Positions 45,782-54,171 of a stretch of 64,000 nucleotides of DNA are shown here, piece by piece. A program made the translations under genes and the position numbers. Source of the DNA: Glaciecola sp049650345 (GTDB lineage: Bacteria > Pseudomonadota > Gammaproteobacteria > Enterobacterales > Alteromonadaceae); NCBI GenBank assembly GCA_049650345.1, contig JBARZY010000176.1, forward strand, positions 1 through 64,000. Direction: 5' to 3'. Numbering within the stretch: position 1 is the stretch's first letter; each line of letters starts with the position of its first letter. The notes beneath the pieces are model-generated. The model worked only from the letters and a program-made list of their open reading frames with translations, was not told the DNA's origin and did no database searches.

Positions 45782-47506
45782 ATGAGCATTGATCAAATAT
45801 TAGTATTGGGGGTATTTTTTACCACCATCGCAATGCTTGTGTTAACTAGGGTTAGGCCCAGTGAAATATTTGCAGGAAGCACTCTGTGTTTGATGTTAAT
45901 GCAGCAATTATCACTTGAAAGCGTACTGGTAAACACAACAAACACAGGGTTAATGGCCTTGGTTTTGTTGCTATTGGTGAGTCATTCTATTGATAAAACC
46001 ACGATTATGGTGCGCCTCGGCAGGGCGATTGTAACAGGTTCATACATAAAAAGTTTTTGGCGTATGTTTGCGCTTACCTTTACTTCGTCGGCGCTACTGA
46101 ACAATACCGCCGTGGTAGCCAGCCTTATTAGTCCTGTTAAACAAAATCAGCTTCACCCCCCATCTAAATTACTCATCCCTTTAAGTTACGCAGCAATATT
46201 AGGCGGTACGGTAACGCTAATTGGCACCTCGACAAACTTAATTGTTGATAGCTTTTTAATAGAGCATGGACATCCGGGCTTTGCCTTTTTTGATTTCACC
46301 CTATTTGGTATCACAGCGGGCTTGGGCTGCGGTATGTTGTTATTTTTATTAAGCCCTTTATTGCCCAAGTTTGAAGCTAACAAAGCAAATTATCAAAGCT
46401 ATTTACTTGAAGCTGACGTTGAACCTGATTCGGAATTAATTGGTAAAACCGTAGAAGAAAACCACCTTCGAAACTTACCTGAGTTATTTTTAATAGAGAT
46501 TGTACGAAACGGTAAAGTACACAGCCCAGTTAGCCCCAACATGCAAATACTTGCTAACGACAAGCTTATATTTACCGGCAATGTAAAAAAAATAGGCAAT
46601 ATAGAACACGTAAAAGGCTTGAGCATGTTTGCCCAAACCAACGGTTTATTGCATGACAACCTCACAGAAGTGATTATTTCAAACCGTTCATTTTTACTGA
46701 ATAAAACCCTAAAACAAGTTGGCTTTAGAGCATTATTTGATGCCGCAGTGGTGGCTATTCGCCGTGACGGCGAGGCAATCTCAGGTAAGTTAGGTGAATT
46801 GAAACTGCAATCAGGTGACTTTTTGTTGCTCGCCACAGGTAACGATTTTGAGCGCAGAGACAACATCAATAAAAACTTCTTTATTGTGTCTGAGCAAAAA
46901 ATCACGCGAAAACTGCAACCGTGGCAAGAAGCCTCGACTGTATTTGGATTTTTAGCCACCATTGCGTTTGCTGCTTTATCTTTAGTTCCACTCGCAACAG
47001 GATTATTGTTTTATACCTCTTTTTTAGTCGCATCAAGAATATCCTCGATTGCCGAACTAAAGCGCAACTTGCCGATTAATTTGATACTGGTAATTGTGGG
47101 CGCATTAAGCTTGGCCACTGCGCTTGAGACATCAGGCGTCATTCAATTAGTCACGCAATATTTAACGCCTTACTTAGGTAACGCCGAGCCAATATACGCG
47201 CTTATTGCTGTGTATTTAATGACCGTACTACTGACAGAATTTGTGACTAATAATGCGGCCGCAGCACTTATGTTTCCATTTGCTTATGGATTGGTGACTG
47301 CGATGCAATTACCCATTATGCCCTTTGCTCTGGCCGTGGCGTTTGCAGCAAGTGCAAGTTTCATCTCGCCGTATGGCTACCAAACAAATCTGATTGTATT
47401 TAGCGCATCACAATATAAATATAGTCACTTTGCTCGCATAGGCGCGCCTATATCAGCGACCTATGCGGTTATTGTTATCAGTATGCTTAACTGGATATAT
47501 TTGTAA
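45782..47506 (+). CDS. SLC13-family anion permease with TrkA-C domains, probable sulfate importer
   Basis: Membrane permease of 574 residues. N-terminal helices (about 1-195) include the signature LIGTSTNLIVD region, a cytoplasmic part with two RCK-C/TrkA-C domains (about 205-375; LRNLPELFLIEIVRNGK, LKQVGFRALFDAAVVAIRRDG), and C-terminal helices with TEFVTNNAAAALMFPFAYG and ASFISPYGYQTNLIV. Such SLC13 proteins often accompany cysDN in marine bacteria lacking cysTWA nearby and likely import sulfate with sodium. It follows cysN by 38 bases; the substrate is inferred from context. Confidence 0.9.
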   Translation: MSIDQILVLGVFFTTIAMLVLTRVRPSEIFAGSTLCLMLMQQLSLESVLVNTTNTGLMALVLLLLVSHSIDKTTIMVRLGRAIVTGSYIKSFWRMFALTFTSSALLNNTAVVASLISPVKQNQLHPPSKLLIPLSYAAILGGTVTLIGTSTNLIVDSFLIEHGHPGFAFFDFTLFGITAGLGCGMLLFLLSPLLPKFEANKANYQSYLLEADVEPDSELIGKTVEENHLRNLPELFLIEIVRNGKVHSPVSPNMQILANDKLIFTGNVKKIGNIEHVKGLSMFAQTNGLLHDNLTEVIISNRSFLLNKTLKQVGFRALFDAAVVAIRRDGEAISGKLGELKLQSGDFLLLATGNDFERRDNINKNFFIVSEQKITRKLQPWQEASTVFGFLATIAFAALSLVPLATGLLFYTSFLVASRISSIAELKRNLPINLILVIVGALSLATALETSGVIQLVTQYLTPYLGNAEPIYALIAVYLMTVLLTEFVTNNAAAALMFPFAYGLVTAMQLPIMPFALAVAFAASASFISPYGYQTNLIVFSASQYKYSHFARIGAPISATYAVIVISMLNWIYL

Positions 47507-47517
47507 TAACCACGCTT

Positions 47518-47973
47518 TTATTTGCGTCCAGAATGCCCAAAACCACCCTCACCTCGCTCACTTTTTTCAAATTCATCAACCACTTCGAATTCGGGCTGAA
47601 TAACCGGTATGAACATAAGTTGTGCGATGCGATCAGCTGGCTCAATAGTGAATGTGTCTTGCCCTCTGTTCCAGCACGAAATAAATAACTGACCTTGATA
47701 ATCAGAGTCAATTAAGCCCACTAAATTTCCCAACACAATGCCGTGCTTATGTCCTAAACCAGAGCGTGGCAGTATGGTCGCAGCCATATCTTTGCTTTTC
47801 ATGTGTATTGCAATACCGGTTGGTATCAGTTCAGTTTGTCCTGGCGAAAGTGTTAAAGGCGCGTCTATACACGCGCGTAAATCAACACCTGCAGAGCCAT
47901 CGGTGGCGTAGGTTGGCAATGGAATATCAGTGCCTACTCTCGGGTTAAGAATTTTGATGGCTACTTGCTTCAT
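47518..47973 (-). CDS. dut: dUTP pyrophosphatase
   Basis: Hydrolyses dUTP to dUMP and pyrophosphate, keeping uracil out of DNA and feeding thymidylate synthesis. 151 residues (E. coli 151). All five family motifs are present: DGSAGVDLRA, PRSGLGHKHG, VGLIDSDYQGQL, DRIAQLMF and the C-terminal RGEGGFGHSG. It is single and convergent with the sulfate permease (stops 11 bases apart). The usual coaBC neighbour is absent. Confidence 0.97.
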   Translation of the reverse strand: MKQVAIKILNPRVGTDIPLPTYATDGSAGVDLRACIDAPLTLSPGQTELIPTGIAIHMKSKDMAATILPRSGLGHKHGIVLGNLVGLIDSDYQGQLFISCWNRGQDTFTIEPADRIAQLMFIPVIQPEFEVVDEFEKSERGEGGFGHSGRK

Positions 47974-48192
47974 GTAATGTTCCTAATAAAAATAAATATC
48001 AATACAACTAAAATTGTACGTGGTGATGCGTCAATATATAAGTAGAAGCATGAAAAAAACAGTAAAAATCTCTTATTCGAAGCATAAGCAAAGGTAAACA
48101 TAGAAAATGTCCGCATTAAATAGCGATGCTTGTTTAAGCGAGATAAACAATGCAGTAGAATGCAAGTCGTTTATTTACTCAGGATAATAATT

Positions 48193-49200
48193 GTGGCAGT
48201 TCATTGGTTTCCAGGACACATGCACAAGGCACTTAAAGAAATAAAAGAAGCCTTAAGTCAGGTTGATATTCTTATTGAAGTACTCGACGCACGCATTCCA
48301 TATTCTAGTGAAAACCCCGAAATAGCTAGGCTTAGAGGCGATAAGCCCTGCATTAAGATACTCAATAAGTCTGATCTTGCAGATCCAGAAATCACAGCAA
48401 AATGGCAAGCCGATTTAGAGACCCAACGCGGTATAAAAACATTTACCACATCAAGCGACAATCCAGCTAAAACCAAACAACTCATTGAACTAATAAGAAA
48501 AACCTGCGCAGCTAAAGAAGCGTCAGTTAAAACTATTAACGCAATGATTATGGGTATACCCAATGTGGGCAAATCAACTTTAATTAATATACTTGCCGAC
48601 AGAGTAATCGCCACCACCGGTAACGAGCCCGCAGTGACCAAAACCCAACAACGCATCAACTTAGGTAGTGGTGTAGTATTGTATGACACACCAGGCGTGT
48701 TATGGCCGAAGCTTGAAAACCCAAATACAGGCTATCGCTTAGCCGCAAGTGGCGCAGTTAAAGATACGGCAATGGAGTACGACGACGTAGGATTTTATGC
48801 CGCCGACTACCTCATTAAAGCCTATCCCGAGAATATGCAACAACGATTTAAACTAGACCATGTACCCGATACTGAAATTGAATTTTTAGAGCTTGCAGCA
48901 GCAAATCGTGGCGCTTTAATGGCTAAAGGACGCGTCAATTTACACAAAATATGTGAAGTGTTAATAAATGAACTTCGCTCGGGTAAATTAGGTCGAATAA
49001 CCCTTGAAACGCCCGAAATGTTAGTGCTAGAAAAACAAGAAATGGCGGCCATTGCTGCCAAAAAAGCAGAAGAAAAAGTATTGCGCAAACAGAAGTTTAA
49101 GTCAGGCTCACTCACTCCTGACAAGAAAGATCGCAAAGAAAAGCGTACTGAAAAACGCATCGAACAAAGCCAACGGATGCGTAAACAAAACAAGAGGTAA
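48193..49200 (+). CDS. Ribosome biogenesis GTPase, RbgA/YlqF family
   Basis: Circularly permuted GTPase acting in late 50S assembly. I place the start at GTG 48193 (335 residues, VAVHWFPGHMHKALKEIKE) with AGGA at 48181-48184; a longer frame from 48130 adds residues unlike the family. The G4 motif comes first (ILNKSDLADPE), then G1 GIPNVGKST, G3 DTPGVLWPK, and a C-terminal domain. A basic tail (RKQKFKSGSLTPDKKDRKEKRT...) probably contacts rRNA. It matches YlqF of other gammaproteobacteria; the tail is longer than in Bacillus RbgA (282 residues). Confidence 0.93.
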   Translation: MAVHWFPGHMHKALKEIKEALSQVDILIEVLDARIPYSSENPEIARLRGDKPCIKILNKSDLADPEITAKWQADLETQRGIKTFTTSSDNPAKTKQLIELIRKTCAAKEASVKTINAMIMGIPNVGKSTLINILADRVIATTGNEPAVTKTQQRINLGSGVVLYDTPGVLWPKLENPNTGYRLAASGAVKDTAMEYDDVGFYAADYLIKAYPENMQQRFKLDHVPDTEIEFLELAAANRGALMAKGRVNLHKICEVLINELRSGKLGRITLETPEMLVLEKQEMAAIAAKKAEEKVLRKQKFKSGSLTPDKKDRKEKRTEKRIEQSQRMRKQNKR

Positions 49201-49206
49201 TATTTA

Positions 49207-50100
49207 CTACTCTTGCAAACGCCTGATCTTACTGCGTACCTTTGAAATATTAGAGTCTTTCGTATAGCGGCCCTTTGTAACATGACGAATTTGGTACACA
49301 CCCGCTACATCAATAGGGATACCCTCGCTGCCAATGAGCCACTTAAACGCCGTGTCTTCATATGTTTTTCGCCAACGTGTATCTTGGGTTTGAAACGCCT
49401 TTATTTTATCGCAATAGCCTATTGCTCTGGCTACATCTGCATGCACAATTTGAAACGCTCCTTTTGCTTTATCGCGCGAGTGCTGTGAAAAGTTATCGGT
49501 AGAGATATCTACCACCTGTGGCTCGCTATCGTGACGTAACATAGGGTCGTCGTCGGTTAACATCTCGGTAGTGCATTCAGTTGCCGGAAAATACAGAATG
49601 TCTTGTTTGCCTTGCAAAGCGTCAGCGAGCGAGTCTATGCAATTTGCATGAAAAATAATGTCGCAATCAGTAAACCACAACCAATCAGCCTTGCTCGATT
49701 GCGCCGCCATATTGCGCCCTATTCCGCGCCTAAATAGCTTTTCCTTTTCAAACGGATGAAAATTCCAGACCACGTTTTCAACATCAATACCGCTAAAGTA
49801 ATCAACCACCGCCGATGTTTTTTCATCTTCTAAAGAATAAAACACAGTAACGGTCACCGTCGCTTTGGTAGGTGGATAATTCACAAACGAACTCAGCTGA
49901 TAACTCAGCATGTTGCCGTATCCCCAACAGTGACTCACAATTTCAAGCTGCAAATGCCCATCAAGTGCTTTCCGATTTACTTTTTCTGGAATAGCGCTAC
50001 GATACCAAGATGCCGGTAATAGCTTCTGAGTCACTAAACGAAAAAACTGGATCGCTTGTTGATTATATTTTTTAGGCGGGTACGACTTGGTAATTTGCAT
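49207..50100 (-). CDS. Glycosyltransferase, GT-A fold (family 2-like)
   Basis: 297 residues from the ATG at 50100 (MQITKSYPPKKYN). The frame is open to 50196 but the added 32 residues look non-coding; no clear ribosome site for either. The GT-A nucleotide-sugar/metal motif DxD appears as WLWFTDCDIIF, preceded by GRNMAAQSSKADW, the usual arrangement. Near the C-terminus the stretch TYEDTAFKWLIGSEG holds an acidic ED that could be the catalytic-base region. No membrane segment. It stands alone, convergent with the GTPase gene (stops 6 bases apart), with no sugar-pathway neighbours, so donor and acceptor are unknown. Confidence 0.75.
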   Translation of the reverse strand: MQITKSYPPKKYNQQAIQFFRLVTQKLLPASWYRSAIPEKVNRKALDGHLQLEIVSHCWGYGNMLSYQLSSFVNYPPTKATVTVTVFYSLEDEKTSAVVDYFSGIDVENVVWNFHPFEKEKLFRRGIGRNMAAQSSKADWLWFTDCDIIFHANCIDSLADALQGKQDILYFPATECTTEMLTDDDPMLRHDSEPQVVDISTDNFSQHSRDKAKGAFQIVHADVARAIGYCDKIKAFQTQDTRWRKTYEDTAFKWLIGSEGIPIDVAGVYQIRHVTKGRYTKDSNISKVRSKIRRLQE

Positions 50101-50222
50101 GGTAATATCTATATGTAAAAAATATCTATAGAAAAGCTTATCACAAGTATATGAAATCGCACGATACCTTCGCTGATTATTTTGCTTATCATGCAATTTC
50201 GTTGTGTTTAGTTAGCGAAAAA

Positions 50223-50600
50223 TTATTCAGTTTTGAGCACTGTTTCTAAATGCCATACCTTGGCCACAATACACCAACCATCTGCGTCATGTACAAAACT
50301 CAAATGATCTACAAATACATTGTTGTGTGCTCTTATTCGAATTTTTACGTTTGCGCACTTTGGCGATAACCAGTCAATCATAATAATCTCATGTTCGCGA
50401 ATTTGCTTTACACTGGCTGGCGAAGTACGCGTGGCGACATCTTGTTTAAAGCTTTGTAGTGGCTCTACAAACAACTTTTGATTATCTACATCAAATAAAC
50501 TGGCACTTGAATGGAATACTTTTTCTAACAAGTCGGTATCACAAAAATATATTGCATCAAAATAAGTGTTAATTGCCTCAAATAGGTCGTGCTCTCTCAT
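50223..50600 (-). CDS. NTF2-like / SnoaL-type protein (putative lumazine-binding family)
   Basis: 125-residue cytoplasmic protein with an alpha+beta barrel pattern: N-terminal helix (LFEAINTYFDAIYFCDTDLLEKVFHSSASLF), then strands ending in DHLSFVHDADGWCIVAKVWHLE. This layout is typical of DUF4440/lumazine-binding-like NTF2 proteins. The ATG at 50600 has a purine-rich GGAGAAATA upstream. Some relatives act as small-molecule enzymes or binding proteins, but no catalytic residue can be named here. It lies divergent from the AraC regulator, which might control it. Confidence 0.75.
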   Translation of the reverse strand: MREHDLFEAINTYFDAIYFCDTDLLEKVFHSSASLFDVDNQKLFVEPLQSFKQDVATRTSPASVKQIREHEIIMIDWLSPKCANVKIRIRAHNNVFVDHLSFVHDADGWCIVAKVWHLETVLKTE

Positions 50601-50750
50601 ATTATTTCTCCTTAATCATTAAGTCTATACCATAATAGCTAGATATATTCACACTTTACATTGGCTTGATGAATATAAAGCGTTAATATTAAGCCAACAT
50701 TTATTAGGTATATCGAGTTAACATTGAACAACTCATCATTTAAGGCACAT

Positions 50751-51749
50751 ATGGGTGAGCCCAGCGCCTCTAATAACATGGGTGTCTTAGTTAGCACTCA
50801 TAACGTGGGTGTCTTAATTACTAACAATACTGCGATGTTTGAGTTGGGGTGTGCACTTGAATTGTTTGCTTTGCCGCGACCTGAATTTGATCCATGGTAC
50901 AACACAACAGTCATTAGCTTTGCAGGCTCAATGCTTGGTGCAACTGGCGGTGTGACGGTTAGCGCAGAACACGTAGATAACTTGTCTCAATTTGACACTA
51001 TTGTAATTCCTAGTTGGCCTGTAGCTGAGCGCGCAAGTGACGCATTAATTGATGCACTCGGTTTATTTTATGAATCAGGTGGACGGATTGTGTCTTTTTG
51101 CTCTGGGGCATTTTTGCTTGCGCAAACGGGCTTACTTAATGGTAAGCAAGGTATTACGCATTGGCGCTACGCAAGTGTGTTTAAACAACAATTCCCTAAG
51201 GTCAATTACGTAGACGATGTGCTATATACTATGAATGACAAACTAGGATGCTCTGCTGGCAGTTCTGCGGCTATTGATTTGGGAATTGCCATCATTCGCC
51301 ATGATTATGGCTACAACATTGCTAATCAAGTTGCCCGACGCTTGGTATTGGCTGCCCATCGAAATGGCGGGCAATCGCAATTTGTCGAAACGCCGGTGCC
51401 CAAAACATCAAATACATTTTCTGCTACGCTCGATTGGGCAATACACCATATTGATCAAACCATTGATGTGAATGATTTAGCTAAACAAGCCAACATGAGT
51501 AGAAGAAGCTTTGACCGACACTTTAGGAGCGCGCTAAATTTAAGCCCCAAAGAGTGGATAACTCAACAACGCTTACAACGCGCAAAAACCTTACTTGAAA
51601 CAACTCGCCTGAATATTGATCAAGTCTCCTATCAATCGGGCTTTGAATCAGCCATGTCGCTGCGACATCACTTTAGAAAGCAAATAGGTTTATCACCAAC
51701 AATTTATAGAAAGCAATTTTTTCAAACATACGCCTGCACAAATGAGTAG
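50751..51749 (+). CDS. AraC-family regulator with DJ-1/PfpI domain (FtrA/GlxA type)
   Basis: 332 residues from the ATG at 50751, chosen because AAGG lies five bases upstream; in-frame TTG 50724, ATG 50778 and GTG 50805 are alternatives. An N-terminal DJ-1/GATase-1-like domain at about 20-185 has IVSFCSGAFLLAQTGLL with the nucleophile-elbow Cys and THWRYASVF. A C-terminal AraC helix-turn-helix pair at about 225-325 ends with FESAMSLRHHFRKQIGLSPTIYRKQF. Relatives regulate amine, carnitine or stress genes; the ligand is unknown. The first 20 residues carry a tandem repeat (MGVLVSTHN/VGVLITNN). Confidence 0.9.
   Translation: MGEPSASNNMGVLVSTHNVGVLITNNTAMFELGCALELFALPRPEFDPWYNTTVISFAGSMLGATGGVTVSAEHVDNLSQFDTIVIPSWPVAERASDALIDALGLFYESGGRIVSFCSGAFLLAQTGLLNGKQGITHWRYASVFKQQFPKVNYVDDVLYTMNDKLGCSAGSSAAIDLGIAIIRHDYGYNIANQVARRLVLAAHRNGGQSQFVETPVPKTSNTFSATLDWAIHHIDQTIDVNDLAKQANMSRRSFDRHFRSALNLSPKEWITQQRLQRAKTLLETTRLNIDQVSYQSGFESAMSLRHHFRKQIGLSPTIYRKQFFQTYACTNE
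50775..50828 (+). repeat. 27-bp imperfect tandem duplication at the AraC gene start
   Basis: The two 27-base units share AAC(A/G)TGGGTGTCTTA(G/A)TTA and encode NMGVLVSTH and NVGVLITNN. The second copy is the genuine first strand of the DJ-1 domain; the first looks like a duplication that also supplies an extra ATG. Confidence 0.65.
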
Positions 51750-51772
51750 CTATACGGGTATGAATTGAAATA

Positions 51773-52666
51773 CTAGTGAGCATGATGTTCGCGTATAAAG
51801 CTTGCAAATCGTGGCACACCACGCTTTGTAAAACCATAATGCCTAAAGGTTATGATACTGCCAACAGCGGGCGGTGAGTCACGCTCAGTTAAACTAAACC
51901 CAGTACCAATTTTAAAACGGATATCTTGGCCTTCTTTATTGATATAACTCACTAATAATGCGCCCATTTTATTGGCGTATTGGCCTTTGCCTTGCTGGTG
52001 TTTGAGTACCTTAGCTTCGCGGTCGTGATATGATTTAAGCTTTAATACTTGTTCGCTGCGGCCAGCGCGATACATAGCATTGGCTTTGTGTAACATTAAG
52101 CCTTCGGCACCTTTCGCTTCATACTCTCTTAATACCTTCTGCAATGCTTCTTCATCGCTCAATTCAAATTGCTTAACTGCCTGTATATACGACACATTCA
52201 TTTGCAGTACAAGTAACAGGTAATGAGCATAACGCTGCTCAAAGGTATGTGAAAAATCAGGCGCATCAAATACCATATAACGAATGTTTTGCCATTGTTC
52301 GTCAACAGGTATCTGTTTAGTCACAGTAGAGGCAACATATTCAAAATTACCTCGTTGATACCATAATTCACCGTCTAGCCACACATTGGGCAACGCTTGA
52401 GTAAACCAACTGGGAGCATGAATAACGTTTCCAGATCGGGTGCGTAACACTCCATCTTTCCAAACAGCACGAATTCCATCATATTTTTCGCTAATTAGAT
52501 ATTGTTTTACGTCTTCACCTTTGTACAGCGTAGCAAGTTGCACAACTGCATCACGAGCAAAAGCCGAGGCGGTAAAAAAGAACGCAAGTAAAAGAATAGA
52601 AGACAGGGTTTTCAATGTCGCGAGCCTGTTGTAAAAACGAATCGGTACACTGTATGCAAATTGCAC
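51773..52666 (-). CDS. Exported ATP-dependent DNA ligase (Lig E-like)
   Basis: Nick-sealing ligase of the small bacterial ATP-dependent type. 297 residues with an N-terminal signal peptide (ILLLAFFFTASAFARD). Nucleotidyltransferase motif I is KYDGIRAVW with the adenylated Lys near 60. Further motifs are LRTRSGN, LDGELW (motif III-like), EGLMLHK (motif IV) and VLKLKSYHDREAKVLKH (motif V). An OB-fold completes the C-terminus. Lig E proteins are periplasmic or extracellular, and have been linked to extracellular DNA or biofilm use. The exact start is open: the ATG at 52666 leaves a long n-region, and a TTG inside (LKTLSSIL) would give a tighter signal peptide. Confidence 0.88.
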   Translation of the reverse strand: MQFAYSVPIRFYNRLATLKTLSSILLLAFFFTASAFARDAVVQLATLYKGEDVKQYLISEKYDGIRAVWKDGVLRTRSGNVIHAPSWFTQALPNVWLDGELWYQRGNFEYVASTVTKQIPVDEQWQNIRYMVFDAPDFSHTFEQRYAHYLLLVLQMNVSYIQAVKQFELSDEEALQKVLREYEAKGAEGLMLHKANAMYRAGRSEQVLKLKSYHDREAKVLKHQQGKGQYANKMGALLVSYINKEGQDIRFKIGTGFSLTERDSPPAVGSIITFRHYGFTKRGVPRFASFIREHHAH

Positions 52667-52720
52667 GAGAAACGTAACTGACCTTCTGGCTAGTTTGTAT
52701 TTACCCGAAAGGAACGCATA

Positions 52721-53263
52721 TCAACAGTTGTCAAAATGCTGAGAGAACCCGTTTATTTGATGGTAGGTAATGTGACACCCATCATCAGCTACAATGCCGT
52801 CTTCGTCAAAATCAAAGCCAACATCCACCTCTTCTAGTGCTGGTATATGTATCACAATACCGTCAACATAGGTCACCAGCTTATGTAATTGGTAGTTGTC
52901 AATTTGACCGTTTGTAAACGCTAAAATATCAACGCCATCGCGCCCTTCTAAAGAGCTTTGATTAGAGTTTGAATCGCCATCTACAACGCCATTGTTGTTC
53001 ATATCAATCCAATATTGGCGGGAATCATGGGAAGGCAGTCGGCGATTGATAAACTGTTGTTTAACGCGGACTAAACGCAGACCAGCTTCAAAATTACTTT
53101 GTACAGACGTAAGCGATGCTACGCGCGCATCCGATGCGATATCGATAAATCGCGGCGCGGCGGCAACACTTAATATACCCAAAATAGTGATCACAATAAT
53201 GAGCTCTATAAGCGTAAACCCGCCGCTGCTAGAAAACTTTATATTTTGACCATTAATATTCAT
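52721..53263 (-). CDS. Type IV pilin-like / pseudopilin protein with calcium-loop-like motifs
   Basis: 180 residues from the ATG at 53263; an upstream in-frame ATG at 53296 adds 11 residues. The prepilin peptidase site is GG followed by FTLIELIIVITILGILSV, giving a 15-residue leader. The mature domain has DMNNNGVVDGDSNSN and DFDEDGIVADDG, two EF-hand-like acidic loops, and a C-terminal Cys pair (DGCHITYHQINGFSQHFDNC) that would close a disulfide loop. These features fit MSHA-type minor pilins or pseudopilins. No assembly genes (pilB, pilC or mshE) are in the window, so the machinery must be elsewhere. It lies 54 bases upstream of the ligase gene on the same strand. Confidence 0.88.
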   Translation of the reverse strand: MNINGQNIKFSSSGGFTLIELIIVITILGILSVAAAPRFIDIASDARVASLTSVQSNFEAGLRLVRVKQQFINRRLPSHDSRQYWIDMNNNGVVDGDSNSNQSSLEGRDGVDILAFTNGQIDNYQLHKLVTYVDGIVIHIPALEEVDVGFDFDEDGIVADDGCHITYHQINGFSQHFDNC

Positions 53264-53425
53264 ATTGCCCGTCAATACTATATGCACACCATTCAATATT
53301 ATTGAAAACCGCTGCGATCACATACTATTACCGAGTAAACCATTGTAAAGTATGTAGTAAATACATAGGTATACTAGCGAATACAGGCGCCATATACACA
53401 AATACCGCCAAGGGATTAAGCAAAA

Positions 53426-54148
53426 ATGACATTAAAAGTTCGAAAAATCGCGCATAAATTACACATTTGGGCAGGTGCAGTACTCGCCGTGCAAATACTA
53501 TTCTGGATTGCTGGCGGCCTTATAATGAGCGCCATCCCGCTTGAAAGAGTACATGGTAAACACCTAGCTACTAAGCAAAGCTCGATTCCTTTCAAAAGCG
53601 CGGACTTTACGTACTCTATTGATGAAGCCATAACAGCAATGTCATTTGCGCCCACACAAATAGTGGGTGCGTATGTACTTGAATCGCCCTACTATATATT
53701 GTCCAACGGACAACACAGCAAAGCAATACACGCAAAAACCGGTAAGGCGCTCGGTGCCTTATCAGCCCAACAAGTAAACAAAATTGCAGCAGAGCATTAT
53801 TTGGGAAAAGCTAACATTTACGGTACTGAACTGCTTACAGATGTGCCACCCGAAGCAAGTAGAAATATGTCGCCAGTGTGGCAAGTTACCTATGATGATC
53901 GCTGGCAAACTACACTTTATATTTCTAATTATACCGGCCAAGTAACCACCATACGAAGTCATATATGGCGAATTTTTGATTTTGTTTGGATGTTGCACAT
54001 TATGGATTACGACGACCGTGAAGACTTTAACAACCCACTACTCATAAGCTTCGCGGCCGCTTCTTTATTATTTACTCTGTCGGGCTTTACCTTACTATTT
54101 TATAAATTACGTATTCGACGCACATTACAAAAAATTGCAATAAGGTAG
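53426..54148 (+). CDS. PepSY-domain membrane protein
   Basis: 240-residue inner-membrane protein: N-terminal helix (LHIWAGAVLAVQILFWIAGGLIMSAI, about 12-37), a periplasmic PepSY-like domain at about 45-185, and a C-terminal helix (LLISFAAASLLFTLSGFTLLFYKL, about 205-228) followed by a basic tail. The HxW-AGxxLxxQ start and the WRIFDFVWMLHIMDYDDREDFNNPLL stretch are typical of PepSY transmembrane proteins, some of which associate with iron/siderophore uptake or reductases. No such genes flank it. Confidence 0.85.
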   Translation: MTLKVRKIAHKLHIWAGAVLAVQILFWIAGGLIMSAIPLERVHGKHLATKQSSIPFKSADFTYSIDEAITAMSFAPTQIVGAYVLESPYYILSNGQHSKAIHAKTGKALGALSAQQVNKIAAEHYLGKANIYGTELLTDVPPEASRNMSPVWQVTYDDRWQTTLYISNYTGQVTTIRSHIWRIFDFVWMLHIMDYDDREDFNNPLLISFAAASLLFTLSGFTLLFYKLRIRRTLQKIAIR

Positions 54149-54171
54149 CCGTGCACAGGCGCTGCTATTGT

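Noticed and set aside
48107..48187. 26-codon forward frame (MSALNSDACLSEINN...) ending at the ribosome site of the GTPase gene
   Set aside because: The ribosome site is too far (AAGG 14 bases away), and composition is unremarkable; a leader-peptide role cannot be supported.
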